From positions 3,224,001 through 3,288,000 of the forward strand of contig OY294049.1 in assembly GCA_958510825.1 (NCBI GenBank): a DNA stretch of 64,000 nt, in the 5' to 3' direction. Positions 1 to 10,521 of this stretch are shown here, in pieces. The DNA comes from Brachypterus glaber (lineage: Eukaryota; Arthropoda; Insecta; Coleoptera; Kateretidae). Numbering within the stretch: position 1 is the first letter of the stretch; every line of letters begins with the position of its first letter. The translations under genes were made by a program, and so were the position numbers. Under the pieces are notes generated by a model. The model was not told the DNA's origin and searched no databases. It saw only the letters and a program-made list of their open reading frames with translations.

Positions 1-587
1 TAACTTGATTTAGTTCAGATTTGAAACCATAAAAACAAAATCGGGCCTTTTGATAAATACATTTAATATTTAGGCTATAAATTAAAAAGAAATAATAAAA
101 AATATACCAAACATAATAATTTATTGAAATAAAATTTATTTAATATTTAAATAATTTCAGATAAATTTAAAAATAACTTTTTACATAAAATTTTGTCTAT
201 AAAAAAATGCTGATATTGTACATTTTTCAAAACAGAATTAACTGTTTTTCTATCATTGTCAAAACCGATTAATACTCCAAAAGACAAAAAAAGTTTAATT
301 TCAAAATCAGCAAACTAGTATCACCCCAAAAAAAATAACCAAATAAAAATTAAATGGCACAAGTTTAAAATAAAAATTTCAACTTAATTATAAAATAAAT
401 AAAATATTTTTTCATGAAGAAAAAAATCATATGCTATACTATTTTTTAGATTTGTACCAAATTAAGTAGAAATGCGCTCAGAATTTGTGTATAATCCATA
501 CAAACTGGCCAGTTTTAATCAGTAGGTTTAAGGTGGTTCATATTTGAAAAATAAAATAAAAAAACGTACGTATGTACGTATTAATTC
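1..587. other. AT-rich 3' flank, nothing recognised
   Basis: Very AT-rich sequence with many A and T runs and stop codons in all frames. It lies beyond the retn stop codon at 3096, so it may be distal 3' UTR or intergenic DNA. I could not decide where the transcript ends, because poly(A)-signal-like hexamers are frequent by chance at this composition. Confidence 0.4.
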
Positions 588-660
588 ATAATATAGTAAA
601 TACGTATAATATAGTAAATACGTATAATATACATAGTAAATACGTATAATATACATATAA
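588..660. repeat. Short tandem repeat, TAGTAAATACGTATAATA unit
   Basis: Three adjacent copies of a unit of about 18-23 bases containing AGTAAATACGTATAATA. The copies differ mainly by a small insertion (CATA). This is a simple AT-rich minisatellite with no coding content. Confidence 0.8.
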
Positions 661-819
661 CATCTTTGGCAAGATTTAAAATGTATAGTTTTTTGTTTTG
701 TTTTAGGTCTAAAAACATATTTTCAGGTTTTACTCGTGCTAAAAGATTATTGGTGTGCAAACTTAAAACCTTTTAGCACGCCATGTGTTGACTAAAACAA
801 ATAAGATTTATAAATGTTT

Positions 820-1663
820 AAAGGCTAAGGCATAGACCTTATGGAAAATGGCTCTCAGTGAAACTGCTTGAAATTTTAGTATGTTATTGAGCATGACCTC
901 CTAAAAAAAGTCTCCATGGGCACAAAAATTTTTATGGAGCTGTTTGGCCGCTACAGTCATTTAAAAACCATATGTTCTAGAGGAATATGTATATTTAAAT
1001 AGTCTTGATCGATGATATTCATTTACACTCTGAGGGCTTAGCCCCTTCTTTTTTTTTTTCTGGTTACTATCCTGAAACTGCTACAGTTTTATTACAATCG
1101 ACAAATAAATTTTCTTTATATCTAATCGGGTATCGATAAAATGATAAAAATATTGGTTTTAAAAAATTTCGGTTTAACTGTCCGCCTTTTTGTAAACTAT
1201 AGCGTTTTTTTAACGCATAGTTGTGTGGATACCCAGTGACGGTCCATCAGATATCACTGGATATCCACTCTGATAGACCTATGTATTCATTTGGATACAC
1301 AACTACATTAAAAACGCTATAGTTTACAGAGCACAGTCAAACCGACATTTTTTAACACCAATATTTTTATCATTTTCTCGACGTTTCACACATTTGAAAT
1401 AAGAAGAGGCATTTTTAATTTTTCAGTATGTTTCAACGACGGTTTCAAAAGCCCTTAAAAAAGCTTGATCGTTTTTAGAAAATGCCCGATTAGATATGGA
1501 CAAAGAAAATGGAGCTGTCGACTGTAATAGTAACTGTAATAGTTTCGGGGCCGTAACCAGACCAAACGGCGTCATAATTTTTTTGTGCTCATGGGGACTA
1601 TTTTTCAGAAATTAAGAATATTTACTGAGGGTCATTTGCCATAAGGTCTGTGGCTTAGCCTTT
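820..1663. mobile_element. Foldback element (long inverted repeat)
   Basis: The left end reads AAAGGCTAAGGCATAGACC and the right end is its near complement. The match continues inward through poly-T, AATATTTTTATCATTTT and CTATAGTTT blocks to about 1236 and 1291. Arms are about 370-420 bases and the loop about 55 bases. No open reading frame of note is inside. The structure fits a foldback or Snapback non-autonomous element. No target duplication was identified. Confidence 0.8.
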
Positions 1664-1778
1664 GTTAAAGAAAAATTTCAAAAATCAAACAGTTGGTTTT
1701 TAACAATTATAAAAAAAGACTTTAAAATACATAGGAGAGCAAAAAATATTAAAATAATTTGTAAAAATGTATTTTAAA

Positions 1779-2130
1779 GGTTAGTTTACCCATTAATTAA
1801 CAAAACACTAAACTTTTTAAGAATTTAACCATTCAAATAAAATGTGACAAACAAATCTAACATTCCTTTGGTCCAATTCTTAGTTATCCTGGTGGAAAAT
1901 AACATTACAACGACTTGACCTAACGTTAAATGAATGAGGTTAGGGTCTAACGTTTATCTAACATTAGGACTTTTACCAAACGTTAGATGAACGTTATTGT
2001 AACGTTAGACACCTAAAGTTACGAATTCTGACGTTAGAAATCGGGAAATTTATTCATCAAAAACGTTAGAACAAACTTTTAACTAACGTAAAACAACTAG
2101 GGTAATTGTTAGTTATTGGGTAAATCAACC
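1779..2130. mobile_element. MITE with internal AACGTTA palindromes
   Basis: Imperfect terminal inverted repeats begin GGTTAGTTTACCC on the left and GGTTGATTTACCC on the complement of the right end. The 350-base interior contains many copies of AACGTTA in both directions. It is non-coding, and this structure is typical of a miniature inverted-repeat element. Confidence 0.65.
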
Positions 2131-2727
2131 CTATTAACCAAAGTAAAAGATAAATTATTAAAAATAGCTTGTTTTGTTTTATTGTTCAAACTAGGCCCAC
2201 CTTAATAACGGTATATCTAGTAATTATTTTTACAATTAACGCATTACATAATTAAAAATCACATGCTTATTCATTTTAAATGTATGCAAAAATATACAAT
2301 ACGCGACTATAAACTAAGCCTTATCAATACATTGCATATTGATATATAGTAGTTAAAATTAATAATTTAAAATTTATTTTAAACTTTCATCGTCGCATTG
2401 TACAGTTAAACCACACTAAAATATAAAGGATATTAAGAATATATCTAGTATTATGCTTACGTAACACTGTTTAGCATTGAACCAAAGGTTTATATTTAAA
2501 CAAAAACCATATAAGCAATTTTTATACAAGATTAAAAATATAATATATTCTTTTAATTAATCATGTTTGATTTTTCAAGCGGCAGGATTTTGAGGATTTC
2601 AGAGGATTTTTATATTAATAAACGTATTTTCGACTAGTTATTTTTTCCTCGTTGTCTTTTTTAAATAAGTTGAAAATTCTTTTCAAATGTTTTCACTAAA
2701 AGGTAAAGTTCAGATAAGTGGGATCCT

Positions 2728-2852
2728 GGGGTAAGTGGGCCTAAACGCAATATTTTTCTCTATTCAGTGTTTTTCATGTGTAGTTAACCAATCGACTATA
2801 GGCACAAGTACATTTTTTTCATAAGAATAAATTTTGTTGGCCCACTTACCCC
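2728..2852. other. Inverted repeat GGGGTAAGTGGGCC in retn 3' region
   Basis: A perfect 14-base inverted repeat: GGGGTAAGTGGGCC at 2728-2741 and its complement at 2839-2852, with a loop of about 100 bases. It lies about 245-370 bases downstream of the retn stop codon, so it would be in the 3' UTR if the transcript extends this far. It may be the end of a small MITE or an mRNA stem; I cannot distinguish these. Confidence 0.6.
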
Positions 2853-3095
2853 CAAATGTACAACTTGCCTGACAGTACCCTAATAGTATTCTTAATATCC
2901 TTATATTTTCAGTTGCAACTGCAGTTTATAAAAAAAAGTCTTTATGAATATAATTGTGCACTCTAGTCTATACACCACAATATGCGCTAAAAAACACTCA
3001 AAAATAAAATAATTATAAAAAAATAAATATAAAAATCAAGTTCATGGTTGTAACACTGGACGTCCTTTTAAATCGACGCATTTTTTAACAAAAAC

Positions 3096-3214
3096 TTAGG
3101 ACGCTAAAGCCGTCCTCGATGTCGACGTCGTTTGTGCAAAAAGGACGCCTTGGTATGTGATGCCGTTTAGTTCCATACTTACTACTAGGGAATTGTCACC
3201 ATTTCGCGAATCTC
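3096..3214 (-). CDS. retn: retained/dead ringer, last coding exon (REKLES C-terminus)
   Basis: On the minus strand a long pyrimidine tract and CAG acceptor (3217-3215) are followed by two bases that complete a glycine codon begun by the exon at 7924-8645. Then come 38 codons and TAA (3096-3098). The core MELNGITYQGVLFAQ matches the conserved C-terminal REKLES segment of ARID3-family proteins, which in vertebrate ARID3A is known for self-association. The tail TTSTSRTALAS is lineage-specific. Phase and homology agree, so no missing exon is needed between this and the preceding one. The protein is a nuclear, sequence-specific DNA-binding regulator that in flies acts in dorsoventral patterning, muscle and neurons. 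This exon was below usual ORF length cut-offs and was found by reading the reverse strand. Confidence 0.95.
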
Positions 3215-3296
3215 CTGAAAAAAAAAAAAAAAAGATAAATAACACATGGACAGAAAAAAATAAGTGTAATATACATGTATGTCACTTTTATAACAA

Positions 3297-3850
3297 CTTC
3301 AAATTTGGAACACTTAAATAAGCCTATCAACCCAGACTATCCTTTCAAATATATTTGATATTTGCTGGTCTTAAAATGTGGGCAGGGGGGGCGTTGGGTA
3401 TTTTTTTAATAGAAAGTGGTGTTGTTTGATACATCAAATGAAATTCTCTACTTAACAATATTTTTGGGGGTTTAAAATGAGGTTGGAAACGGGTATTTTC
3501 GTCAAAATTTCGCTAAAAAAATTAAACAATTTTTAAAAAATTAATTATTTTATGTTGTAACAATGTACAATACTTTTAAACTAATTTTAATTGATATAAA
3601 TAATAATTTACAAAAAAAATCTTAATAAGTCATTTTTTAGCAAAAAAAAAACGAAAAATTAAAAAAAGGTTTAAAAATTAAAAAATATAGTTAAATAGAG
3701 AATTTTATAAGATTTAAAATAATGTATCACACGATCCCCTTTCTATTAAAAAAATGTCTCCCCATGCCCCCTGTCCACATTTTAAGAGCTGCAATTATCA
3801 AATATATGCGAAAAAATGGGTTGTCTTATTTAAGTGTTCCAAATTTGAAG
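3297..3850. mobile_element. Foldback element next to last retn exon
   Basis: Outer ends pair: TTCAAATTTGGAACACTTAA on the left with its complement at about 3830-3850. The match continues inward through the AAAATGTGG and GAATTTCAT-type blocks to a centre near 3580. It sits in the retn intron about 80 bases upstream of the 3' splice site of the last coding exon. A diverged relative of one arm is at about 55740-55880. It is non-coding; short ORFs over it are chance. Confidence 0.75.
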
Positions 3851-3859
3851 TCAATATCT

Positions 3860-4690
3860 TAAATCGTTCAAAATTACGCATGGTATTTATTTGGGCTGCT
3901 GAATACGAATATGATATCAGAATTACACAATCGCCTTTCATTTTTTGGAAAAAATGACAAAAAATGGCCTAAAACCCCTGAAAATCGCAAAAGTGCAGGA
4001 GTGCGCTCTATGGAGTAAAGATAATTTTTTTTTATGAATCACTTTTAACCGCTTTGTAGTATTAAAGTTAGAATGACTTTTTTAAGAGGAAGAAACTTAA
4101 CCGATATTAGGGTTTTCGGAAGTAAAAAGGGGAAAAGGGAAAAATCATTAATCATTCACATCGTTAAAATATTTAAAACCAGTTTATTTAGAGTTAATTC
4201 GTTGTATTCGACGTGCGTAACTGACGTTATTAAATTTAAAGTAATGACAATGATCATCAATTACGTTACAAACATTGGAATTGAAATTTCGATATTTGTA
4301 TAGTATACATGTTGTCTAATTTTAATACTACGCAATTTATCTTTGGGCCTGTTCAAGAATGACGTCACCTATTTTTGACTAATTTTTGACCCCCCCCCCC
4401 ACAAGTCTTCAACTTGCTACCATTCAAAGTCTCCAGACTAGGAGAGGTATGAGTAGTTGTCTACATCTAGCAATAGATGGCACACAAGTCTACATCAATC
4501 TAATGGCTATATTCCTTTTGCGAATAAAGTCTAAAAACTTTTTCTTAATCAGCGTGCAGAGTTGACTCTTGGTACTGAAGAGGGCCAGCAGCCCGAAACT
4601 GTCAGTCTACCAATATCACTCTGTACGATGATTAGAAAATAGATTGATGGAATAATAAATACGCTTAATATTTTCTTTTATTAACAAAGG
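3860..4690. other. Intronic stretch, unidentified repeat remnants
   Basis: No gene seen. It contains a TGACGTCA palindrome (CRE-type site, 4360-4367), a C-rich run at 4391-4400 and a segment at 4560-4640 (GGGCCAGCAGCCCGAAAC) that looks like an interspersed-repeat end. No family name can be supported. The small ORF at 4073-4303 has no recognisable domain. Confidence 0.35.
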
Positions 4691-4817
4691 ACAAAAAATA
4701 GGATCTCATTTGGGCAATTATATTTTCCATAGATATGGGCCCAGAATAATAATTTTTTTACGTCTACAGACAAAAAAACAGGATCTCATTTAGGCAATTA
4801 TATTTTCCAAATACCTA
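4690..4817. repeat. Direct repeat of about 45 bases, 80-base spacing
   Basis: The segment GGATCTCATTTGGGCAATTA (4701-4720) and its continuation TATTTTCCA recur as GGATCTCATTTAGGCAATTA at 4781-4800. Each is preceded by an A-rich GACAAAAAA motif. This is a two-copy tandem duplication with no coding potential. Confidence 0.7.
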
Positions 4818-5241
4818 TACTAGGAACTAAAGATTAAAGCACTATGCTATTATACAGTGCGACCCTGCAATTTTATAGTTTTAAGAGATGTGCACCAAAA
4901 GTTTTTTTTAGATTAATAAAATAGGTTTATTGGTTATTAAAAATCACTATGTTTAAAAATCGCAACAGATCCTTTTGATAATTTAGGGCCTATTTTAATA
5001 TTTTTTTTTTATTTTCATTTTTTTAAACTCTTTTAAACGTATTATCTCGCCTAATAAACTTATTTTAAAAAAAATTACGCTAGTGAGCTCTTCAGTGAAC
5101 CTTAAAAAAAGTTTAAACAATTATAAATCCTATTAAATACCATTTATTGCGCGTTAATAGCTGAATTAAATTGCAAATTAGTATTGTATTTTTCTTAAAC
5201 ATCTAAAAACTAAAAACTTTTAAAAAACGTTACCTTAAAAA

Positions 5242-5976
5242 CTAAATAACTGCCTTTAAAAGTTGCTGACCATAGCGTGGGTCGTTAACATTATTCATTT
5301 TGTGTTTATTCCAGACAGTAAGGAATTCTCTGTGAATAGACTTCCCAGCCTGTTCTGACCAAATTCCTAAGCCACTCTCTAAATAGGAAACACTGTCTTT
5401 ATGGTGATGCAATATGCAATGAATTTTAGGAGTTTTTGATACCCCGGAATCATTTAAAACTGCTTCCAGATGCTTGAGATCTGATTCGAGTTGTACTTCA
5501 GTTTTTGTTGTACCGAAACATTTATCGACGATTTTGTTCATCACATTGAATGACGCAACAAATGGCATAACCAGAACTTGATTCACATTTCCCAGTACTT
5601 CTTTTGATGTTAATTCATTGTCATGCTTTAGGAGCTTTCTACAAGCATTGCCATCGAAAATTTCTCCTTGATAATTCTTGGCAATTATATTTAAATTCTT
5701 GGGCCATTTAAGAGCGTTCTCTCTTCCCAGCAATGGGACCAGGCCTTTCCAAAAGAGGTGATTCACAAATCCTTGCAGCAAAGGTAATTCAGGTATGATG
5801 CACTTCTAAAAAACTCGCACATTTTCGTTCTCTTCAAACAAAGGTTTATTGACAATACTAAAAGACTCTTTGGCTCTTTTAATGTTCTTATCTAATGATA
5901 AACTAAATTTATTAAAATGAATTTCCAAATCACCATAGGTTCTTAGCTCCTTGGCAGCAGATTTATACGCTCTCAT
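5242..5976 (-). pseudogene. Mobile-element ORF of unknown function (GLGIWSEQAG family), one in-frame stop
   Basis: Reading from ATG at 5976 the frame is open except for one TAG at 5806-5808, ending at the stop near 5242. Recognisable blocks are PLLQGFVNHLFWKGLVP, GNACRKLLK, KIHCILHHHKD, GLGIWSEQAGKSIHREF and NDPRYGQQLLKAV. From memory, proteins with KVHxxxxH, GLGxWSEQAGESxHxxF and HPxYxxxLLKAV blocks are common as uncharacterised, multi-copy ORFs in insect and hydra genomes. I know no assigned function. It lies inside the inverted-duplication element, with its C-terminal two thirds in the left arm and its N-terminal part in the central loop. The stop and the lack of a full-length partner make it a relic. 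Confidence 0.7.
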
Positions 5977-6033
5977 TTCTTACAGAAAAATATGACAATA
6001 GGGGCAAGGATAGGTTGACGTTGCAATGCCTGT

Positions 6034-6420
6034 AGAAAGCTCCTAAAGCATGCCAATGAATTAAAATCAAAAGAAGTACTGGGAAATGTGAATCAAGTTC
6101 TGGTTATGGCATTTGTTGCGTCATTCAATGTGATGAACAAAATCGTCGATAAATGTTTCGGTACAACAAAAAATGAAGTACAACTCGAGTCAGATCTCAA
6201 ACATCTGGAAGCAGTTTTAAATGATTCCGGGGTATCAAAAACTCCTAAAATTCATTGCATATTGCATCACCATAAAGACAGTGTTTCCTATTTAGAGAGT
6301 GGCTTAGGAATTTGGTCAGAACAGGCTGGGTAGTCTATTCACAGAGAATTCCTTACTATCTGGAATAAACACAAAATGAATAATTTTAACGACCCACGCA
6401 ACTTTTAAAGGCAGTTATTG
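6034..6420 (+). pseudogene. Second, inverted copy of the GLGIWSEQAG-family ORF
   Basis: The plus strand repeats the C-terminal part of the minus-strand ORF from CRKLLKH onward with only a few changes. Differences include a stop directly after WSEQAG (6331-6333), where the other copy has lysine, and a small deletion near the end (NDPR followed by loss of the YGQQ segment). No start codon context or N-terminal part is present. It is a non-functional arm of the inverted duplication. Confidence 0.75.
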
Positions 6421-6839
6421 AATTTTCATCTAATAGGATTTAATTTAGTTTTTAAGGTAACGTTTTTTAAAAGTTTTTAGTTTTTAGATGTTTAAGAAAA
6501 ATACAATACTAATTTGCAATTTAATTCAGCTATTAACGCGCAATAAATGGTATTTATTTAATAGGATTTATAATTGTTTAAACTTTTCACTGAAGGGCTC
6601 ACTAGCGTAATTTTTTTTAAATAAGTTTATTAGGCGAGATACTACGTTTAAAAGAGTTTTAAAAAAATGAAAATAAAAAAAAAATTAAAATAGGCTTTAA
6701 ATTATCAAAAGGATCTGTTGCGATTTTTAAACATAGTGATTTTTAATAACCAATAAACCTATTTTATTAATCTAAAAAAAACTTTTGGTGCACATCTCTT
6801 AAAACTTATAAAATACAGGGTCGCACTGTGATTAAACCA

Positions 6840-7760
6840 TTTTATTTAAAAAATAAAAATAAAAATTATAAAAAGTAATTTTAATTTAAAACTTTTAAAC
6901 CTAATAATAAATCAACAAATAAAGCTAAATCTTAGATAGAATTTAGGCCCAGAGATCCTAGCGGTTAAATCATTAAAGCCATTTAAAAATACTTTTTTTT
7001 AAGGAATGGGGAAAAAATAAATACAATTTTTTGTAGAACGAAGCCTAAAGTAAAATTTACTGTGGTCTTTTATGTCATAGTCGTGTTTATAATTTTTTTA
7101 TAATTCTATAAGTATTTTCACTAAAATTGTTTAAACATTCCTATTTTTTTAAGGTGACATTATAATGTAAAAAAAGTAAAAAGTATACTTTTTATAATTA
7201 ATTAACTGGGGACACAAATTTTCACCATTTGTGAGAAACTCCCATAAGTACAATGTATTTTATTCCTCTATTAACTGTTCAACATAAATCAAAAACATGT
7301 TATAAATTGCCAGTGTATTATTAAAATGAGTAATGCGTAGATGAATAATGTTCTAAAATTAAAGCTAATTAAACAAAAGTAATTAAATAAAATGTATCAA
7401 AGATTGGTCTGTTTAAATTAATAAAAATTTAAATTTACTAATTAAGTTTGTATGTAATTCAAGTCGACATAAATCATTAAATGGGAAATAAAATAAAATT
7501 CCACCATTAACTATATTAAACAAAATGTTAATGTTACTTGAAATTTTATGGACCTTTTAAATTAAACTTTTAATAATTAAATTGTAATTTACTATTAAAC
7601 TTTATGCACGATATTTTAAACGTTTAAAAGAATATAATCTTTGCACTAAACATGTAGCACGCAATATCCCTCGGATATCCTCTCAATGTCCTTTCAATGT
7701 CGCATGTCCCGAGACATTAGTCGTATATCCCAAGGATATCACGTAGTAGAAAAAATTTAT
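6840..7760. other. AT-rich intron, nothing recognised
   Basis: Intronic stretch of retn with no ORF of interest. At 7665-7740 there is a run of short related words (CCCTCGGATATCC, CCCAAGGATATCAC, TCAATGTC repeated twice) that may be a small repeat. Confidence 0.4.
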
Positions 7761-7763
7761 TTA

Positions 7764-7820
7764 AAATTTCAAGTCTCTATGTGAAAACGTTCTTGAAATA
7801 TCGTAGTGTTGTTTTGCATC
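7764..7820. repeat. Half-copy of an interspersed repeat also seen at 24640-24757
   Basis: The segment containing CAAGTCTCTATGTGAAAACG and CTTGAAATATCGTAGTG is shared, with few differences, with one arm of the inverted repeat at 24640-24757. It lies about 100 bases from the 5' splice site of the 7924-8645 exon. Confidence 0.6.
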
Positions 7821-7923
7821 TTTACACGAACGATACACTGCATCACATTAAGTAATATATGGACTAAATTACTATATAGTATATATTATATAATAGCATT
7901 AGTATTACAATAAGTTTACTCAC

Positions 7924-8645
7924 CCCTACTGTTAATTTTGATGTGTGTGGAGGGGGAAAGTGATTTGGGGGTTGGCGGACGTTCATGTTCATGTTCTTCG
8001 ATATGTTCTTCGTCTCTATCCTCTTCATCTTTAGAGGTAAACACTTTTTTAGCTGGTGGTGACGATTCTCTGTGCTCTGGTTCCCTTTTAATCACTGGGG
8101 GTTCCGATAAGTTCAAAGCTTCTTTTTGTGGCTCGACGACTGGGGGTTGATTGTTATTGTAAAGGTTCCAAATGTTCATTCTGGACATATCTAAATGGTT
8201 AAGTGGAGGAGTTGTGGCATTTGGAGGTGACATATCCTGTCTAGGAGGTGTAGCCGCTGTATTTCTCATTTCTTTGTTTAGAAGTTTCACGTATTCCATC
8301 ATTCTCGCTTCGAACTCACTAGGGGCTAAATTGGGTAGTGGTACACCGTTTAAGGGTTGTCCCATTGGGGTAGGATGACTGGGATGATGCGCTCCGTTGT
8401 GCAAACCCATGCCACCTCCCAAAACTGAACTCATTCGCGCTAATTGATGCTGCTGTTGTGAAATTATACTTAATGGTGATGACATTTGGTGATGTGTAGC
8501 GTTTGGAGATCTTTGAATTGAGTCGTATTGGCCGTAGCTGCTGCGTCGTCCTTCTCTTCTGTTGCCGTCGATTGCTGCCTGGAGTTCGGATGGAGTGCTC
8601 AGACGACGCTTATCGCATTCGTAGGGATATAAATACTTCATGTAT
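7924..8645 (-). CDS. retn: retained/dead ringer, large exon (end of ARID, linker)
   Basis: The acceptor TTTTTTCAG precedes ATACATGAAG. The first base completes a glutamine codon split from the exon at 16248-16431. The donor is GGG|GTGAGT (intron begins at 7923). The 240-residue segment starts YMKYLYPYECDKRRLSTP, then LQAAIDGNRREGRRSSYGQY, the extended-ARID C-terminal part typical of the ARID3/Dri subfamily. A Ser/Pro/His/Gln-rich disordered linker follows. Its features include PNLAPSEFEARMMEYVKLLN (probable helix), NLSEPPVIKREPE (a PxxLS-like CtBP-type motif overlapping an IKRE sumoylation consensus) and an acidic DEEDRDEEHIEEHEHE stretch before KSLSPSTHIKINSR. The partner and sumoylation readings are motif-based inference. 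Plus-strand ORFs over this exon are shadows. Confidence 0.97.
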
Positions 8646-8841
8646 CTGAAAAAAGACCAAAGGTTTATTAAAATTGATTGGGAATTTTATGCTAGATTTA
8701 ATTTTCTTTATGGGACGCTTTGTTTTAAGACGTCTGAATCGTAATTAAAGATGCAGCTTCATTTGCTATGTAATGTAAATAAATGTAAAATATTTTCTAA
8801 ACATACATATCACTTTGTAATAATATTACAAAGTATATTAT

Positions 8842-10521
8842 ACACGGTGTTTGATAAGACTGCAAGCAGCCGTAACGCATATATTAAAGGGGATGATTCT
8901 ATATCACAAAACATGAAAAACTAACAAAGGAACATAGGTCTGGAAATAAGCCCTAAAGGAGCTACGGCCTTCGAAGATGGACATGTTGAATGGGAAAAAA
9001 AAGCACCAATAATATTTTAATACTGCAGGGCGATTCTTTATTTAAAACTAAGCAAAAAAGTATTATTCACCGAAATATCTAAATTTAATATTAAAGGAGT
9101 AATAGCCATTTAAAAAGTAACATTTTTGGTGGCACAAAATTTAACATCCTCTTAATTGCATTTTTTTAGATGGTTGCTCCTACAGTGTTACACTATATGA
9201 CATTTCTTATGTATTTTTACTCAACGAATCTATATTTTTTACAAAAGATTAAAAAAATACACATAAAAAGTTTTGGGCAAAAATGTGTAAACCCTCGCAC
9301 ATTTTGTCCGTTTAAACACGCATCTGAAAAACTTCAAAAACATAAATTTACATAACGTCTTGTAAATTTCAGGACGTCGTATCTCAATTTTTTCCAATTT
9401 TGAGATTTTGGACTTAAACGCTTTATATGATCAATTTACATTTAAAAAATAAGTTTCACCTGCTATTTTTTTAAAATAACAAAAATATTATCAAAATAGT
9501 AACGTCGTTTCTTAGATGATACTAAATTAATAAATTTTTAAACCTCGTATCTCTTAAATCTAGTTAACTGACTATTTTGGAACGCACTTTTTGCATTTGG
9601 CGACGCTTTTTTGACATATTATGCGCATGTTATAAAACTTTTTGAAGTTTAAATGTTTCAAAGCTCGTATCGTAATTTTTAGCATCAAAATGTCGTATCT
9701 ATAAACATTAGGTAATTATTTGTATTTATTTATTTAATACACAATAAAATGATTTAAGGTAAGTTAATAATTAAAAATGTATTGTTTATACTAAAAAAGT
9801 ACATTTTCAACCTATGAATAATGCGAGAAAGAGTTATTTCTCATTCCTGTAAAGTTGTCTTTTTTGAGATACGACCTTCTGAAATTTACAAGACGATAAA
9901 CCAATTGTCCCCTATTAAACTAGTTACTAAGTATATACTAAGTATACTATCCGCGTCAAAGAAAAGTAGAACAGCGGTTTTTTTAATGATGTAAATATAC
10001 GTTTATTTCTTCTTCTACTTCTAGTAATAAATCAGCTGAATGCAATGATGTCAATAGCAATTTTTATTCGTTTTTGCAATAGACAACGTCGATTGTCAAT
10101 AAATGACGGTTCTTATACATAACCTCAAATAATATACCCTGTTATATAATGAGCAACTCACCGTCAAGATGTTATGTACATTTAAGAATAGCCTTACTTT
10201 TTCTTTGCGTCAAAATTACTGTCAAACATGACCTAATATTAAGAGTCCAATTTAAATTGCTAAAATATCGAAAATATGTTTGTTGCTAACTTCTTGTCCC
10301 ACGTTTTTGTGGCGAGGTTAGTACATGCAAAACCTTGTCGCTCTAGCTTAAAGGGTACCAGAGTTATTAATTAAAAGCCTTATTTTTAGAACAATTTTAA
10401 AGGGCCGTAGCTTTCTTAGGGCTCATTTTCGTACCAACCTTTATAGGAACTTTTTTTTATATTTTTGGATATAACTCTTAAATTTTGGCATTACAGTTAA
10501 CTAGTTACTGATCACCCTGTA
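8842..10521. mobile_element. TIR element, second copy of the 53461 family, interrupted
   Basis: The left part (8842-9350) and right part (about 10310-10521) are homologous to the intact element at 53461-54137. Shared blocks include ATAAGCCCTAAAGGAGCTAC, TTCGAAGATGGACATGTTGA, AACTAAGCAAAAAAGTATT and GCTTAAAGGGTACCAGAGTT. Ends are ACACGGTGTTTGAT and the complement of ATCACCCTGT. The middle is replaced by a nested MITE and about 400 bases of unrelated sequence. The ORF at 9170-9355 corresponds to a non-conserved frame in the other copy and is not a gene. Confidence 0.75.
9354..9896. mobile_element. MITE nested in the 8842 element
   Basis: Terminal inverted repeats of about 32 bases: ACGTCTTGTAAATTTCAG with GACGTCGTATCTC following, mirrored by GAGATACGACCTTCTG and AAATTTACAAGACG on the right. 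The interior is 480 bases, AT-rich and non-coding. It repeats CGTATCT several times. Confidence 0.75.

Larger units (their letters stand above)
4855..6828. mobile_element. 2-kb inverted-duplication transposon with ORF remnants in both arms
   Basis: Ends are CAGTGCGACCCTG and its exact complement. The arms match for about 800 bases each (roughly 4855-5655 and 6023-6828) around a unique centre of about 370 bases. Both arms hold the same protein-coding segment in opposite directions, so the element looks like a DNA transposon whose one half was copied in inverted orientation. Short TIRs beginning CAGTG fit a cut-and-paste element, but the flanking 8 bases (CTATTATA and TGATTAAA) do not match, so no target duplication is visible. 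Transcription through it would give a very long hairpin. Confidence 0.85.

Noticed and set aside
7938..8378. Plus-strand frames of 70 and 68 codons
   Set aside because: They are antisense shadows of the large retn exon.
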